From an uncultured Oscillospiraceae bacterium (GTDB lineage: Bacteria > Bacillota > Clostridia > Oscillospirales > Acutalibacteraceae): a stretch of DNA of 56,612 bases. Below are positions 7,832 through 17,400 of this stretch, piece after piece (the stretch's first letter is position 1; each line of letters opens with the position of its first letter). Below the pieces are notes generated by a model. That model did not search any database. It saw only the letters and a list, made by a program, of their open reading frames with translations, and was not told where the DNA came from. Made by a program: the position numbers and the translations under genes. The stretch spans positions 1-56,612 of the forward strand of contig CASFCH010000045.1 of NCBI GenBank assembly GCA_949293315.1, read 5' to 3'.

Positions 7832-9202
7832 GTGGAAGATATTTACTCCTCCAGCAACGGTCCAAAGCGGCCCCGGGGGCAGGGCGGAAAACCTTCTCCG
7901 GCGGACAGCGGGCGGGACATCTACTCCGGCCGTCATGACGACTTTGAACCGATCGACACCTACTCGCCGGAGGACGACAGCTACTATCCATACGATGACT
8001 TTACGGCGCCGCCGCCCGAGCTTGAGAAGCGCGGCTCCAACGCCGTGCGCCCCGGTGCCCCCCGCTCCCATGCGGTACGCGGCGGAGGCACCGACAATTC
8101 GGTGCCCTCCTCCGTGCACAAGCGCCCCGCCGCCATGACGCGGTACGATACCGGCACGGGGCAGGACGTCTATCCCAATAAAAACAGGAAGCCGCCTCAG
8201 ACCGCGAACGGAAAGCCCCCGCGCAAAAAGAAAAAGAGCTGCTGCTTTAAGCTCGCCATGGCGCTGCTGGCGCTGTTCCTGGTAATTGTGATCGCGTTGG
8301 GCGCGGCGGGCGTGTATGTGTACCGCCTGCTGGGCAACATCGACTTCAATGCGGACGGCGCGGTGGAGAATCCGTATATCGACGAGGCCTCGCTCGCGGA
8401 CAGCGGCGATGTGACAAACATCCTGCTCATCGGCGTGGACGCCCGCGGCGGGGAGACCAAATCGCGCTCCGACACGATGATGATGGTCTCCATTGACAAT
8501 CACAACAAGCGCATCAAGCTGACCTCCTTCCTGCGCGACACGTGGGTGGACTACCCCGACGGCACAGACGGCAGGCTCAACGGCGCCTCCTTTGAACAGG
8601 GGCCGCAGTACACGATCGACATGATCGAGTACACCTATCATATCCGATGCGACTACTACGTGATGGTGGACTTTGAGGTCTTCCAGACGGTTGTGGATCA
8701 GATCGGCGGCGTAGACGTGGAGGTCACGGAGCGCGAAGCGGAGTATATGGGCAGCGGCAGTACGCACGCGCCCGATCCGCCGATTGAGATGGACGCCGGC
8801 ATGGTCCACATGGACGGCAATACGGCCCTGTGGTACTCCCGCATCCGCTATCTGGACAGCGACTACATGCGCACCGAACGCCAGCGCAAGGTGGTCTCTG
8901 CCATCATCGCAAAAATTTCACAGCTAAATCCGCTGGAAATGGTGGACCTTGTCAGGCAGGTTCTGCCGGAGGTGGAAACCAACATGACCGAGGGGCAGAT
9001 CATGCGCTTCGGCCTGAAGTCCCTCGGCTGCTTTGAGAAGTCCGTACTCCAGCAGCAGATCCCCGCGGAGGACACATTTACCAATGAAACGATCCGCGGC
9101 AACGCCGTTCTGGTCCCGGATCTGGAAGAAAATCGCGCCATCCTGCGGGACTTCATCTACGGCACGGACCCGGAGGAGCCCTCCACCGACGCGGAAGAAT
9201 AA
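7832..9202 (+). CDS. LytR-CpsA-Psr (LCP) family cell-wall glycopolymer transferase
   Basis: 456 aa. LCP proteins attach teichoic acid or other polyprenyl-linked glycopolymers to peptidoglycan at the outer membrane face. Residues 1-139 are a long, disordered cytoplasmic region ending in RKKKK and CC; residues 140-163 form the single transmembrane helix; the LCP domain starts with NILLIGVDARGGETKSRSDTMM (split here: NILLIGVDARGG, then SRSDTMMM), which holds the pyrophosphate-binding Asp/Arg residues, and continues to the conserved RYLDSDYMRTERQRK. The long N-terminal tail is unusual for LCPs and may be a regulatory target. GTG start at 7832 with AGGGA 11 nt upstream; the terminator at 9208 follows closely. 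Confidence 0.92.
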   Translation: MEDIYSSSNGPKRPRGQGGKPSPADSGRDIYSGRHDDFEPIDTYSPEDDSYYPYDDFTAPPPELEKRGSNAVRPGAPRSHAVRGGGTDNSVPSSVHKRPAAMTRYDTGTGQDVYPNKNRKPPQTANGKPPRKKKKSCCFKLAMALLALFLVIVIALGAAGVYVYRLLGNIDFNADGAVENPYIDEASLADSGDVTNILLIGVDARGGETKSRSDTMMMVSIDNHNKRIKLTSFLRDTWVDYPDGTDGRLNGASFEQGPQYTIDMIEYTYHIRCDYYVMVDFEVFQTVVDQIGGVDVEVTEREAEYMGSGSTHAPDPPIEMDAGMVHMDGNTALWYSRIRYLDSDYMRTERQRKVVSAIIAKISQLNPLEMVDLVRQVLPEVETNMTEGQIMRFGLKSLGCFEKSVLQQQIPAEDTFTNETIRGNAVLVPDLEENRAILRDFIYGTDPEEPSTDAEE

Positions 9203-9207
9203 ACGCT

Positions 9208-9247
9208 GCCCCCGGCTGTGCCTGCACGGCCCGGGGGCCTTTATCTT
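9208..9247 (+). terminator. Rho-independent terminator after LCP gene
   Basis: Arms GCCCCCGG (9208-9215) and CCGGGGGC (9231-9238), with a smaller stem nested in the loop, followed by CTTTATCTTTT. Confidence 0.85.
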
Positions 9248-9302
9248 TTCGACCCCAACCATATCTTAAAGGGATGCTAACACAATTTTAACAGAGAAGT
9301 AC

Positions 9303-9331
9303 TTGCTGAACACAATCATTTCCAGTATCAT
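9303..9331 (+). promoter_or_regulatory. Promoter of metallophosphoesterase-GtrA operon
   Basis: TTGCTG, 17-nt spacer, TATCAT; the Shine-Dalgarno GGAGAGGTGA follows within 20 nt, so the leader would be very short. Confidence 0.6.
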
Positions 9332-9349
9332 GTTAGGAGAGGTGACATC

Positions 9350-10489
9350 ATGAGAGAAAATGAAAAGCTCCGATTCAATCCGGACGGGCACTTTAAAATC
9401 GCCCAAATTGCCGACACGCAGGAGATCCCCGACGTCTCCCCCGACACCATCAAGCTGATCGAGGCCGTACTGGACCGGGAAAAGCCGGACCTCGTCGTAT
9501 TTACCGGCGATCAGGTCAAGGGGTACTCCACCTACTTCCGCGGCAAGCCGGAAAAGGTGCGCTCCTGCATCGCCCAGCTGATCAAACCGCTGGAGGACCG
9601 CAGGATCCCGTTTGCCGTGACGTTCGGCAACCATGATGACCAGTGCGGCCTGAACAATCTGGAGCAGCTGGAAATTTACAAGGAGTCCCCGATGTGCGTC
9701 TCCGACACGGTGCCAGGCCTGACAGGCGGCGGGACAGACTTTTTACCCGTGTATGACCGCGAGGGAAACAAGCCCGTCCTCGGTATTTATCTGATCGACT
9801 CCCAGGGTAATCAGGGCGACGGCTACGCCCCTGTGGCGCAGGACGAGATTGAATGGTACCGCCAAAAGCGCGACGAGCTGGAAAAAGAGAACGGCGGCAA
9901 AGTGCTGCCCTCCATCCTCTTCCAGCACATCCCGCTCAAGGAGTACTACAACGTACTGGTGCGCAAAACAAAAAAGGAAAAGGGCTTTATCCGCGCGTTC
10001 CGCGAACACAAGGGCTCTTTCTTTGGCCTGGACGAGAAGCTGCGCAATTCCGACGTGGAGTTTATGGGCGAGGTCCCGGCCTCCCCGTATGAACAGTCCG
10101 GCCAGTTTGACGCCATCCAGGAGAAGGGCGACGTGTTCGCGGTGTATGTCGGGCACGACCATAACAACTGCTTTGTCCGCAGCTATAAGGGCATCGACTT
10201 TGGCTATACGCCGGGCTGCGGCTTTAATGTGTACGGCCCGGGGCTCAACCGCGGCATCCGCCTGCTGGAATTCAACGAGCAGGATCCCCGCGCGTACAGG
10301 ACCCACGTGGACACCTTTCAGGAGCTGTGCGGCACCAAACTGCAAAAACCGCTGCTCAACTTCCTGTACTGCCACGCGCCGACGAACATCCCCACCGCCC
10401 TCTTCTGGGCGCGCAATGCCGTACTGACCCTGCTGGGCGCCGGCGTTGTTATCGCGGCGATCGTCCTGCTGATCCAACACCTGATGTAA
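9350..10489 (+). CDS. Calcineurin-like metallophosphoesterase with C-terminal membrane anchor
   Basis: 379 aa. Dinuclear-metal phosphoesterase of the purple-acid-phosphatase-like group. Motifs in order: D22-T-Q24 (Gln replaces the common His), GDQV with D54, GNHD (N94, H95), FQHIPLKEYY, and GHDHNN. The last 20 or so residues form a hydrophobic helix (VLTLLGAGVVIAAIVLLI) with no signal peptide at the N terminus, so the catalytic domain should face the cytoplasm as a tail-anchored protein. Substrate unknown. It lies 21 nt before a GtrA-type membrane gene and has its own promoter. Confidence 0.85.
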   Translation: MRENEKLRFNPDGHFKIAQIADTQEIPDVSPDTIKLIEAVLDREKPDLVVFTGDQVKGYSTYFRGKPEKVRSCIAQLIKPLEDRRIPFAVTFGNHDDQCGLNNLEQLEIYKESPMCVSDTVPGLTGGGTDFLPVYDREGNKPVLGIYLIDSQGNQGDGYAPVAQDEIEWYRQKRDELEKENGGKVLPSILFQHIPLKEYYNVLVRKTKKEKGFIRAFREHKGSFFGLDEKLRNSDVEFMGEVPASPYEQSGQFDAIQEKGDVFAVYVGHDHNNCFVRSYKGIDFGYTPGCGFNVYGPGLNRGIRLLEFNEQDPRAYRTHVDTFQELCGTKLQKPLLNFLYCHAPTNIPTALFWARNAVLTLLGAGVVIAAIVLLIQHLM

Positions 10490-10510
10490 TCGACAATAAG
10501 CGGAGGTATT

Positions 10511-11038
10511 ATGGCTGATTCCAAAAACACTGCCCCGGAGCAGGCTGCAAAACAGAGCTTCACGCAAAAGCACGGCGAGCTGTGGAAGTTCATCAAGTTC
10601 GCCTTTGCGAGCGGCGGCTCCACCGTCATTGAGCTGATTATTTTCTATATTCTTCAGAATGTGGTCTTTGTATCGCTGAACACCACGCCCGTCCACTTCT
10701 GGATCTTCAACTTTGACGGCGTCGGCTACATGTGGGCCTATCTGATTTCCACCACGATCGGCTACCTGCTGGCCTTTATCTTCAACCGGAAGATCACCTT
10801 TAAGGCGGACGCCAACCCCGCGCTGAGCATGGTGCTGTATATCATCATGGTGGTGTTCACCATCTGCGTGACGACCGTTCTCGGCCCGTGGATCACCACC
10901 CTGTTTATTGAGAATGGGATGAAGACGCTCGGTGAGATCATCACCAAGCCCATCGTGGCTCTGATCCCGACGATCTGGACCTATCCGCTCAATCGCTTCG
11001 TCATCCACCGTAAGAAAAAGCCGGAAACAGAGAACTAA
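10511..11038 (+). CDS. GtrA-like family membrane protein
   Basis: 175 aa with four transmembrane helices, an N-terminal polar stretch of about 25 residues and the GtrA hallmarks FIKFAFASGGSTVIEL at the first helix and FIFNRKITFK after the third. GtrA-like proteins are thought to flip polyprenyl-linked sugars for cell-surface glycosylation. Cotranscribed with the upstream metallophosphoesterase (GGAGG site), which suggests a joint role in processing lipid-linked intermediates (inference). Confidence 0.85.
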   Translation: MADSKNTAPEQAAKQSFTQKHGELWKFIKFAFASGGSTVIELIIFYILQNVVFVSLNTTPVHFWIFNFDGVGYMWAYLISTTIGYLLAFIFNRKITFKADANPALSMVLYIIMVVFTICVTTVLGPWITTLFIENGMKTLGEIITKPIVALIPTIWTYPLNRFVIHRKKKPETEN

Positions 11039-11057
11039 AAACTTCAGCTTATGGAAT

Positions 11058-11096
11058 ACGCCGCCTGCCGAGAAATCGGACAGGCGGCGTCTCTTT
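11058..11096 (+). terminator. Rho-independent terminator after gtrA-like gene
   Basis: Perfect ACGCCGCCTG...CAGGCGGCGT stem (11058-11090) with a GAAA-type inner loop, then TCTCTTT. Confidence 0.8.
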
Positions 11097-11099
11097 ACA

Positions 11100-11246
11100 T
11101 TACATTTTCTTTTCCAGTACAGTGCTTACAATAATCATAATAGCAGGCTGAAGGGCCACAATCCCACCCGTAATAATAGCAGGGAGAAAGAGATCCAGGC
11201 CGATAAAAACAACCGTTGCCAGACCGAGCAGGAGCGTCAAAATCAT
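11100..11246 (-). CDS. Putative 48-aa hydrophobic small protein
   Basis: An open frame from ATG 11246 to TAA 11100 encodes a nearly wholly hydrophobic peptide: MILTLLLGLATVVFIGLDLF at the start and a C-terminal VLEKKM. It would form one or two membrane helices. No Shine-Dalgarno is visible before the ATG, and base composition is more AT-rich than neighbouring genes. It could be a small membrane protein, or a remnant of a larger transporter-type gene. Nothing links it to neighbours: the terminator of the convergent gtrA-like gene borders it. Confidence 0.35.
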   Translation of the reverse strand: MILTLLLGLATVVFIGLDLFLPAIITGGIVALQPAIMIIVSTVLEKKM

Positions 11247-11457
11247 ACAGGTGATGTTATTGGGAACAATCTAACATATCCCGTGCAAAATATCAAGCGA
11301 CCTTTCTGTTTTTTTTTACAATAAATCAACACGCCGATACGGGCACTCATTTGCCTGAAAAAAGCTGCACGGCTCTCTCCCATACTTTCCTCTTGGGGGG
11401 AAGCCTGAAACCGCAAGGCCGCAGCCTGTGTGGTCCAAGCCCTCTACCAGATAAACA
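11247..11457. other. Intergenic stretch with no recognised gene
   Basis: Between the small ORF and the ATPase terminator. It contains an A/T tract at 11310-11330 and a GC-rich segment (about 11350-11450) with local complementarity (CTTGG with CCAAG; GGCTGCGGCC). This could be a structured RNA on either strand, but it matches no family I know. No convincing promoter was found. Confidence 0.3.
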
Positions 11458-11489
11458 TTTCAGGGGACCCCAAACGGGATCCCCTGAAA
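11458..11489 (-). terminator. Terminator hairpin after P-type ATPase 1
   Basis: Arms TTTCAGGGGA and TCCCCTGAAA (11458-11467, 11480-11489) with an inner CCC/GGG pair. It lies 30 nt after the ATPase stop codon on the minus strand. The A/T-rich arm ends could serve both directions. Confidence 0.75.
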
Positions 11490-11519
11490 ATGATCTTGTA
11501 TGATACAACCCAGATCCAA

Positions 11520-14180
11520 CTACTTTTTCCTGCGGAAAAGCTTGCCGATCTCCCAAAAGATGAAGCGGAACAGTTCCGACACCGGAATGATCGAGAGCGA
11601 CAGCAGGATAATCTTGCCCCAGAGAGCTGCATCCAGCGGAACCGTACCGAATACGACGCCGGCAAACTGCGTCATCACAAACTGGAGCACAAAGGTGATC
11701 GCAAACACCAGCAGCATCAGCCTATTTTTCAGCAGATTTTTCACGATCGGCTGTCCCCCCAGCTCCCGGCAGTTAAAGGCGTTAAAGAGCTGGAAAAACG
11801 CAAACAGGGCAAAGAGAATAGTAGCCATCTGTTCCGGCGTGCCGCCGAGGAAGTTTGTGGAGCGCTGCACCACACAGAGTACGGCAATATACACGCCGCT
11901 GATGAGAATGCGCACGATCATATCGCGGGAGATGATGCTCTCATCCCGACGGGTGGGCCGGCGGTTCATCAGATCGCCGCGGATGGGTTCCAGCCCAAGC
12001 GTAATGGCCAGCGGGCCGTCCATAATCAGGTTGATCCACAGCAGTTGGATGGCGGTGAACGGGGCGGCAAACCCCATCAGCACGGAGGAGATCACCACCG
12101 CCACGGAGGAGAGATTGGCTGTAAGCTGGAACTGAATAAACCGGCGGAAATTCTCGTAGATCCCGCGCCCCCACTCCACGGCGCGCGCGATGGTGGAGAA
12201 GGAGTCATCCATCAGGACGACATCGCTCGCCTCCTTGGAGACCTCCGTGCCCGCGATGCCCATCGCCAAACCGACGTCCGCATTCTTGAGGGCGGGCGCG
12301 TCGTTGATGCCGTCGCCCGTGACGGCGACCACATTCCCCTGTGCCTTGAGCAGCTTGACAACGCGCATTTTGACACTTGGCGTGCTGCGCGCGATGACAC
12401 GGATGTGCGGGAGCTTCCCACGGAGCTGATCGTCATCCATCTCCTCGATTTCCGCCGCCGTGAGGGCGATATCGCCGTCCCCAAACAGTTCAAGCTCCTT
12501 GGCGATCGCCGTGGCCGTCACGATATTGTCGCCGGTGAGCATCTTGACCTCGATGCCTGCGCCGCGGCACTTCGCGATCGCCGCCGGGACATCCGCACGC
12601 AGTGGGTCCGCGATGGCGACCACGCCGTCAAATGTCATCCCGCTCTCCAGTTGGTCACGACCATTTTCCCAGTCCATGGGGGATGCCACAGCCTTGTGGG
12701 CGAAGGCGAGCACGCGGTACGCCTTATTCTGGTACTCTTCAATCTGGCGCTGAACAGCGGCGGCTTCCGCCTCACCCATCGCACACGCCGGAAGGACTTT
12801 TTCCGGCCCGCCTTTGAGCAGGACGGTATAACCGCCTGCGCGCTCGAGCACGGTTGTCATGCGCTTGGTGTCCGAGGAGAAGGGGAACACCTTAACGACC
12901 TCAGCCGTGGAACGTTTTTCACGGTAATCCACCCCGGACTTACGGGCACAGACGAGCAGGGAACACTCTGTCGGGTTGCCGACGAAGGTGTCCGTGTCGC
13001 CCTCTGTGTGAATATCGGCCGTCCCGTTGATGCAGAAGTTGTCAAGCAGTTCCGCTTTACGGACCTGATCCGGATCAGCCGCGCCTTCCGGCGTATAGAC
13101 GCTCATGACGGTCATCCGATTTTGGGTGAGGGTGCCCGTCTTATCGGAACAGATCACATTGATACAGCCGATCGTCTCACAGGCCTGCATCTTTTTGACC
13201 AGCGCGCGCTGTTTGGACATCTTCACCACGTTGATCGCCAGGGAGATCGCAACGATCGTGGGCAGCCCTTCCGGAACGGCGGCCACCATCAACACAATAC
13301 TGGTGATAAAGGACTCCGTCACCGTGGCGAACGTGACCGTATCCGCCCGGACAAACCCGACTACCTGCACGATAAAAACGAATGCCGCTGCAATTCCACC
13401 GGCGATGGCAATATATTTGCCCAGCTTGGCGAGCTTTTCCTGTAAAGGGGTAGAGCTTTCCGATGCGTGGCCAAGCTCCGCGGCAATCTTGCCGAACTGC
13501 GTGGCGTCGCCCACCTCTGTAACGACCATGATGCCGTTGCCGGCAGTGACAAAGCAGCCGGAGTACACGCAGTTTTTACGCTCCGCAAGGGGTGTCTTCT
13601 CGTCGCTGAAAACGACGTCCGCCTTTTTGGCGACGTGTTTGCTCTCACCGGTGAGCATGGATTCATCCACCATCAAGTCCGTACTCTCGATCAGGCGTCC
13701 ATCGGCCGGGATCTTATCCCCTGTGGAGAGGTAGACAATATCGCCTACCGCAAGCTCGCTGACCGGGAGCATCAGGCGCTCCCCGCTGCGCAGCACCTTG
13801 ACCGTGACATCGCTGCTCATCTTGTTGAGCTCCTCAAACGCCTTGGCACTGCGCCCCTCCATCACCACGGTGATGATAACCGAGAGCAGAATCGCGCCAA
13901 AGATGCCCACGCATTCAATCCAGTCGGCGTGGCCTTCCGTAAAATAGGTGACCAGATTCACACCCACCGTAATCAGCGCCGCGACTATCAACAGAATAAT
14001 CATCGGGTCTGCGAGCGCGTTCACAAAGCGGCGCGCCATGGAGATCGGCTTTTGACGGGTCAGCTCGTTGCGGCCGTGCGCCCCCTGTTGAGCGGCGGCC
14101 TGTTCCGGTGTCAGGCCGTGCGTCAGATCGGTACCAAGTGCTTTCAGTGTTTCCTGTGCGGTCATTGAATAGTAATTCAT
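11520..14180 (-). CDS. P-type cation ATPase (P2-type, Ca2+/Mn2+), riboswitch-controlled
   Basis: 886 aa. Seen in order: N-terminal cation ATPase domain, actuator loop with LTGES (177-181), M4 VAAVPEGLPTIV, phosphorylated Asp D346 in CSDKTGTLT, nucleotide-binding KGGPE region, the hinge TGDGINDAPALK, and M6 WINLIMDGPLAITLG. The INLIMD in M6 and AVPEGLP in M4 resemble the PMCA/P2B calcium pumps more than SERCA. The leader carries a yybP-ykoY riboswitch, a class that senses Mn2+ and often controls P-type ATPases and MntP exporters, so manganese export or joint Ca2+/Mn2+ export is likely. GGAGGT precedes the ATG by 7 nt. A second, SERCA-like ATPase lies at 35.9 kb. Confidence 0.93.
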   Translation of the reverse strand: MNYYSMTAQETLKALGTDLTHGLTPEQAAAQQGAHGRNELTRQKPISMARRFVNALADPMIILLIVAALITVGVNLVTYFTEGHADWIECVGIFGAILLSVIITVVMEGRSAKAFEELNKMSSDVTVKVLRSGERLMLPVSELAVGDIVYLSTGDKIPADGRLIESTDLMVDESMLTGESKHVAKKADVVFSDEKTPLAERKNCVYSGCFVTAGNGIMVVTEVGDATQFGKIAAELGHASESSTPLQEKLAKLGKYIAIAGGIAAAFVFIVQVVGFVRADTVTFATVTESFITSIVLMVAAVPEGLPTIVAISLAINVVKMSKQRALVKKMQACETIGCINVICSDKTGTLTQNRMTVMSVYTPEGAADPDQVRKAELLDNFCINGTADIHTEGDTDTFVGNPTECSLLVCARKSGVDYREKRSTAEVVKVFPFSSDTKRMTTVLERAGGYTVLLKGGPEKVLPACAMGEAEAAAVQRQIEEYQNKAYRVLAFAHKAVASPMDWENGRDQLESGMTFDGVVAIADPLRADVPAAIAKCRGAGIEVKMLTGDNIVTATAIAKELELFGDGDIALTAAEIEEMDDDQLRGKLPHIRVIARSTPSVKMRVVKLLKAQGNVVAVTGDGINDAPALKNADVGLAMGIAGTEVSKEASDVVLMDDSFSTIARAVEWGRGIYENFRRFIQFQLTANLSSVAVVISSVLMGFAAPFTAIQLLWINLIMDGPLAITLGLEPIRGDLMNRRPTRRDESIISRDMIVRILISGVYIAVLCVVQRSTNFLGGTPEQMATILFALFAFFQLFNAFNCRELGGQPIVKNLLKNRLMLLVFAITFVLQFVMTQFAGVVFGTVPLDAALWGKIILLSLSIIPVSELFRFIFWEIGKLFRRKK

Positions 14181-14208
14181 TCACAGTACCTCCGTCCATT
14201 ATTATGGG

Positions 14209-14398
14209 CAAAAGAAAACCCGGTATAACCGCTGTTATACCGGGCACTGAATCAAAATCGGGAACTGCGCACCATGTATAACAGGTATTATACATGAGTC
14301 TCACCGTTTCAGGTAAGCCAGGCACCAGGCCACGCTGTTGACTTACCCCGCAGAGCCGCAAATCTGCGCTGATTACTCCCCCATGGGATTTTCAATTG
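14209..14398 (-). promoter_or_regulatory. yybP-ykoY (Mn2+) riboswitch with expression-platform terminator
   Basis: Minus-strand leader of the ATPase. Aptamer about 14386-14292: 5' strand CATGGGGGAGTAATC, internal GTCAACA, GCCTGG and GTGAGACTCATG, the conserved landmarks of the class; P1 pairs 14375-14385 with 14293-14299. Downstream, CCCGGTATAAC/GTTATACCGGG (14219-14244) followed by TTTTCTTT is an intrinsic terminator. Segment 14276-14283 (TGTTATAC on the minus strand) is exactly complementary to the terminator's first arm at 14233-14240. It also pairs with 14288-14296, which overlaps the P1 strand. So P1 formation should free it to act as antiterminator: an ON switch. Confidence 0.9.
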
Positions 14399-14405
14399 TG
14401 GGTGT

Positions 14406-14434
14406 ATTATACCATAAAAATTTCTTTATGTCAA
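14406..14434 (-). promoter_or_regulatory. Consensus SigA promoter of P-type ATPase 1
   Basis: Minus strand TTGACA (14434-14429), 17-nt spacer, TATAAT (14411-14406): both hexamers are perfect. It abuts the 3' end of mfd, leaving the control to the riboswitch leader. Confidence 0.92.
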
Positions 14435-14442
14435 GGAATATT

Positions 14443-17400
14443 TTAGTTATTTTGAGCCAGATCATCCTTTTCCGCGGTGCCTGAGAGGACCGTCAACAGC
14501 TTTTCCAGCACATCCTCCGGCCGTTCCCCGGCCAGCCGGACGGCGATATAGGGCTTTTTTCCGGAGCCGACCTTGACCCGCCGCGGCAGCACCTGGGACA
14601 GGGCGTTGACCTGCCGCACGTCGATGGCCTCAAAATAGAGCAGGATCTGCTCCCCGCGCTGCGTGACCTCATAGATCCCGAGAGCGGCGGCCGTGTTGCG
14701 CATGAGCGAGACGCGGATCAGCCCCTCCACGCTCGCGGGCGGATCGCCGAAGCGGTCGATCAGCTCATCGATCACGTCGCTCGCATCCTCCTGCGTGCGC
14801 ACATCCGCGATCCGCCGGTAAATATTCAGCCGCTGCGGGACGCTGCTGATATACTGTTCCGGAATATGGGCCTGGATTTGGAGGTCGATCAGGCATTCCT
14901 TCTTTTCCACCGGTTTTTCGCCCTTCTCCTCCGCCACCGCATCGGAGAGGAGCTTGAGGTACATGTCATAGCCCACGGCCTCCATATGGCCGTGCTGCTG
15001 GGCGCCGAGCACACTGCCGGCGCCGCGGATCTCCAGATCCCGCATGGCGATCTGGAAGCCGGAGCCAAACTGCGTGTACTCCTGAATGGCCGCCAGACGG
15101 CTGGCTGCGATCTGCGTCATCTCCCGATCCCGGTGGAAGGTGAAGTAGGCGCTCGCCCGGCGGGAGGAGCGCCCCACGCGCCCGCGGATCTGGTGCAGCT
15201 GGGCCAGGCCCATCCGGTCCGCATCCTCGATGATCAGGGTATTGACATTCTGCACGTCCACACCCGTCTCGATAATCGTGGTGCAGACGAGGATATCGAT
15301 CTCGCCCTCCATCAGCTCCCGCCAGACGCCGCTCAGCTCCTCCTCGCTCATGCGGCCGTGGGCCGTGGCCACACGGGCCTCCGGCAGCAGCTGGGAAATA
15401 CGCCGGGCCGTGCGGTCGATCGTGTCGATCCGGTTGTGCAGATAGTAGACCTGCCCGCCGCGGCGCAGCTCGCGCTCCATCGCCTCCCGCAGCACGCCCT
15501 CGTCGTGCTCGATCACATACGTCTGCACCGGGAAGCGGCCCATGGGCGCCTCCTCGATGATGGACATATCCCGGATGCCGGACATGGCCATGTTCAGCGT
15601 GCGCGGGATCGGCGTGGCGGAGAGCGTGAGCACATCCACGGTGGGGAAGAGAGCCTTTAGCTTTTCCTTCTGCGCTACGCCGAAGCGCTGCTCCTCATCG
15701 ATGATGAGCAGGCCCAGGTCGCGGAACTTGATGTCCTTGGAGATCAGGCGGTGCGTCCCCACGACGATGTCCACGCTCCCGCGGCGCAGGCCGTCCAGCG
15801 CCCGCCGGCTCTCTTTGGGAGACGTAAAGCGGGAGAGGAGCGCCGATTCGATCGGGAACCCCTCAAACCGGCGCAGGACCGTCTGATAGTGCTGGAAGGC
15901 GAGGATCGTCGTGGGGACGAGGATCGCGCACTGCTTGCCGTCCGCAATACATTTAAAGGCGGCGCGCAGGGCCACCTCCGTCTTCCCGAAGCCTACGTCC
16001 CCGCACAGCAGGCGGTCCATAGGGTGCGGCTGCTCCATATCCTTCTTGATCTCGTGGATGCAGCGGAGCTGGTCGTCCGTCTCGTCATATTCAAAGCGCG
16101 CCTCAAAATCGCGCTGCATCTCCGTATCGGGGGAGAAGGCATACCCCGGCGTACTCATCCGTTTGGCGTACAGGGCGGTGAGCTCCTTGGCCATATCCTG
16201 CACGGCGGCCCGCACGCGGCTGCGCGTCTTGGCCCAGTCCGTGCCGCCCAGGCGGTTGAGCTTGACGGCACGCACGCCGCCGTCCTCACCGGGCGCGATG
16301 TACTTGGACACCAGATCGAGCTGCGTGACCGGCACGTAGAGGATATCGTCCTTTAAATACCGGATCTTGATATAGTCCTTGGTCACGCCGCTGACATCCA
16401 GCTTGTGGATCCCCTCAAATACGCCGATGCCGTGCACGGCATGGACGATGTAGTCGCCGCGGTGCAGTTCCTCCAGCGAGTGGATGCGGTTTTTCGCCTC
16501 CGTCCGGGCGCGCGGGCGGCGCCGGACCGATGCAGCCCGGGAATAGGTGGTGACGGAGAAATGAATGTCGTCATACTCCATCCCGCCGCTGAGCGCGCCG
16601 GGGAGCACACTGACCGAGTGCGGCGGCAGCTGATCGGGCAGTTCCGGATAAAAGGTACAGCGCACGGCCTCGTGCTCGAGCTCCTGCGCTACGGCGCGCG
16701 CGCCCTTTTCCGTCCCGGCGAAGACAACGCAGGTGTAATCCTGCTTTAAAAGGGGGATCAGGTCGTCCCGAAGCGCCCGCACGGACCCGTTCCACGGGGA
16801 GGTGCGGCGGCACGTCATCGTGACCAGATCGCGCACCGGGGTGTCAAAGCTGCCGCGGGCAAAGGTATCCATGTAGACTGCCCCGAACTGCTCATACAAT
16901 CCGGTAACCCGTGAAAACTCCACGGTGTAAGTGTCCAGCCCTTTACACAGCACGCCGTCCTCAAACAGGGTGCGGATCTCCTCGTTCATCAGCTTTTGCA
17001 GATCCCGCGCGCGGTGCGCCACATCGCCGGAATCGAACACAAAAAAGAGGCCGTCCGGCTCCAGATAGTCAAACAGCGTGGCCGGGGCGGGATAGGCCAG
17101 CGGCAGATATTTGTCCGTGGCAGGGATTTGCCCGCCCGCCTCGAGCCGTTCAATGTCGTGCAGCAGGCCCTCGCGCGCCTTTGCGGATCTCCCCTTAAAA
17201 GCGCCCAGAAAATCGCGCAGTTTTTCCGCGAGTACCTGCGGGGAGTCGAACAGGATCTCCCGTACCGGCGTGATGCTCACGCTCTCCAGACGCTCCCCGC
17301 GGCGCTGGCTCTCCACTTCAAAGGCGGCGATCGTATCGATCTCATCCCCAAAGAGCTCGATACGCACGGGCTGCCGCAGCTCCGGCGGGAAAAAGTCCAC

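Noticed and set aside
11430-13445. 671-codon plus-strand open frame over P-type ATPase 1
   Set aside because: The minus strand encodes a full P-type ATPase; the plus frame is a composition artefact.
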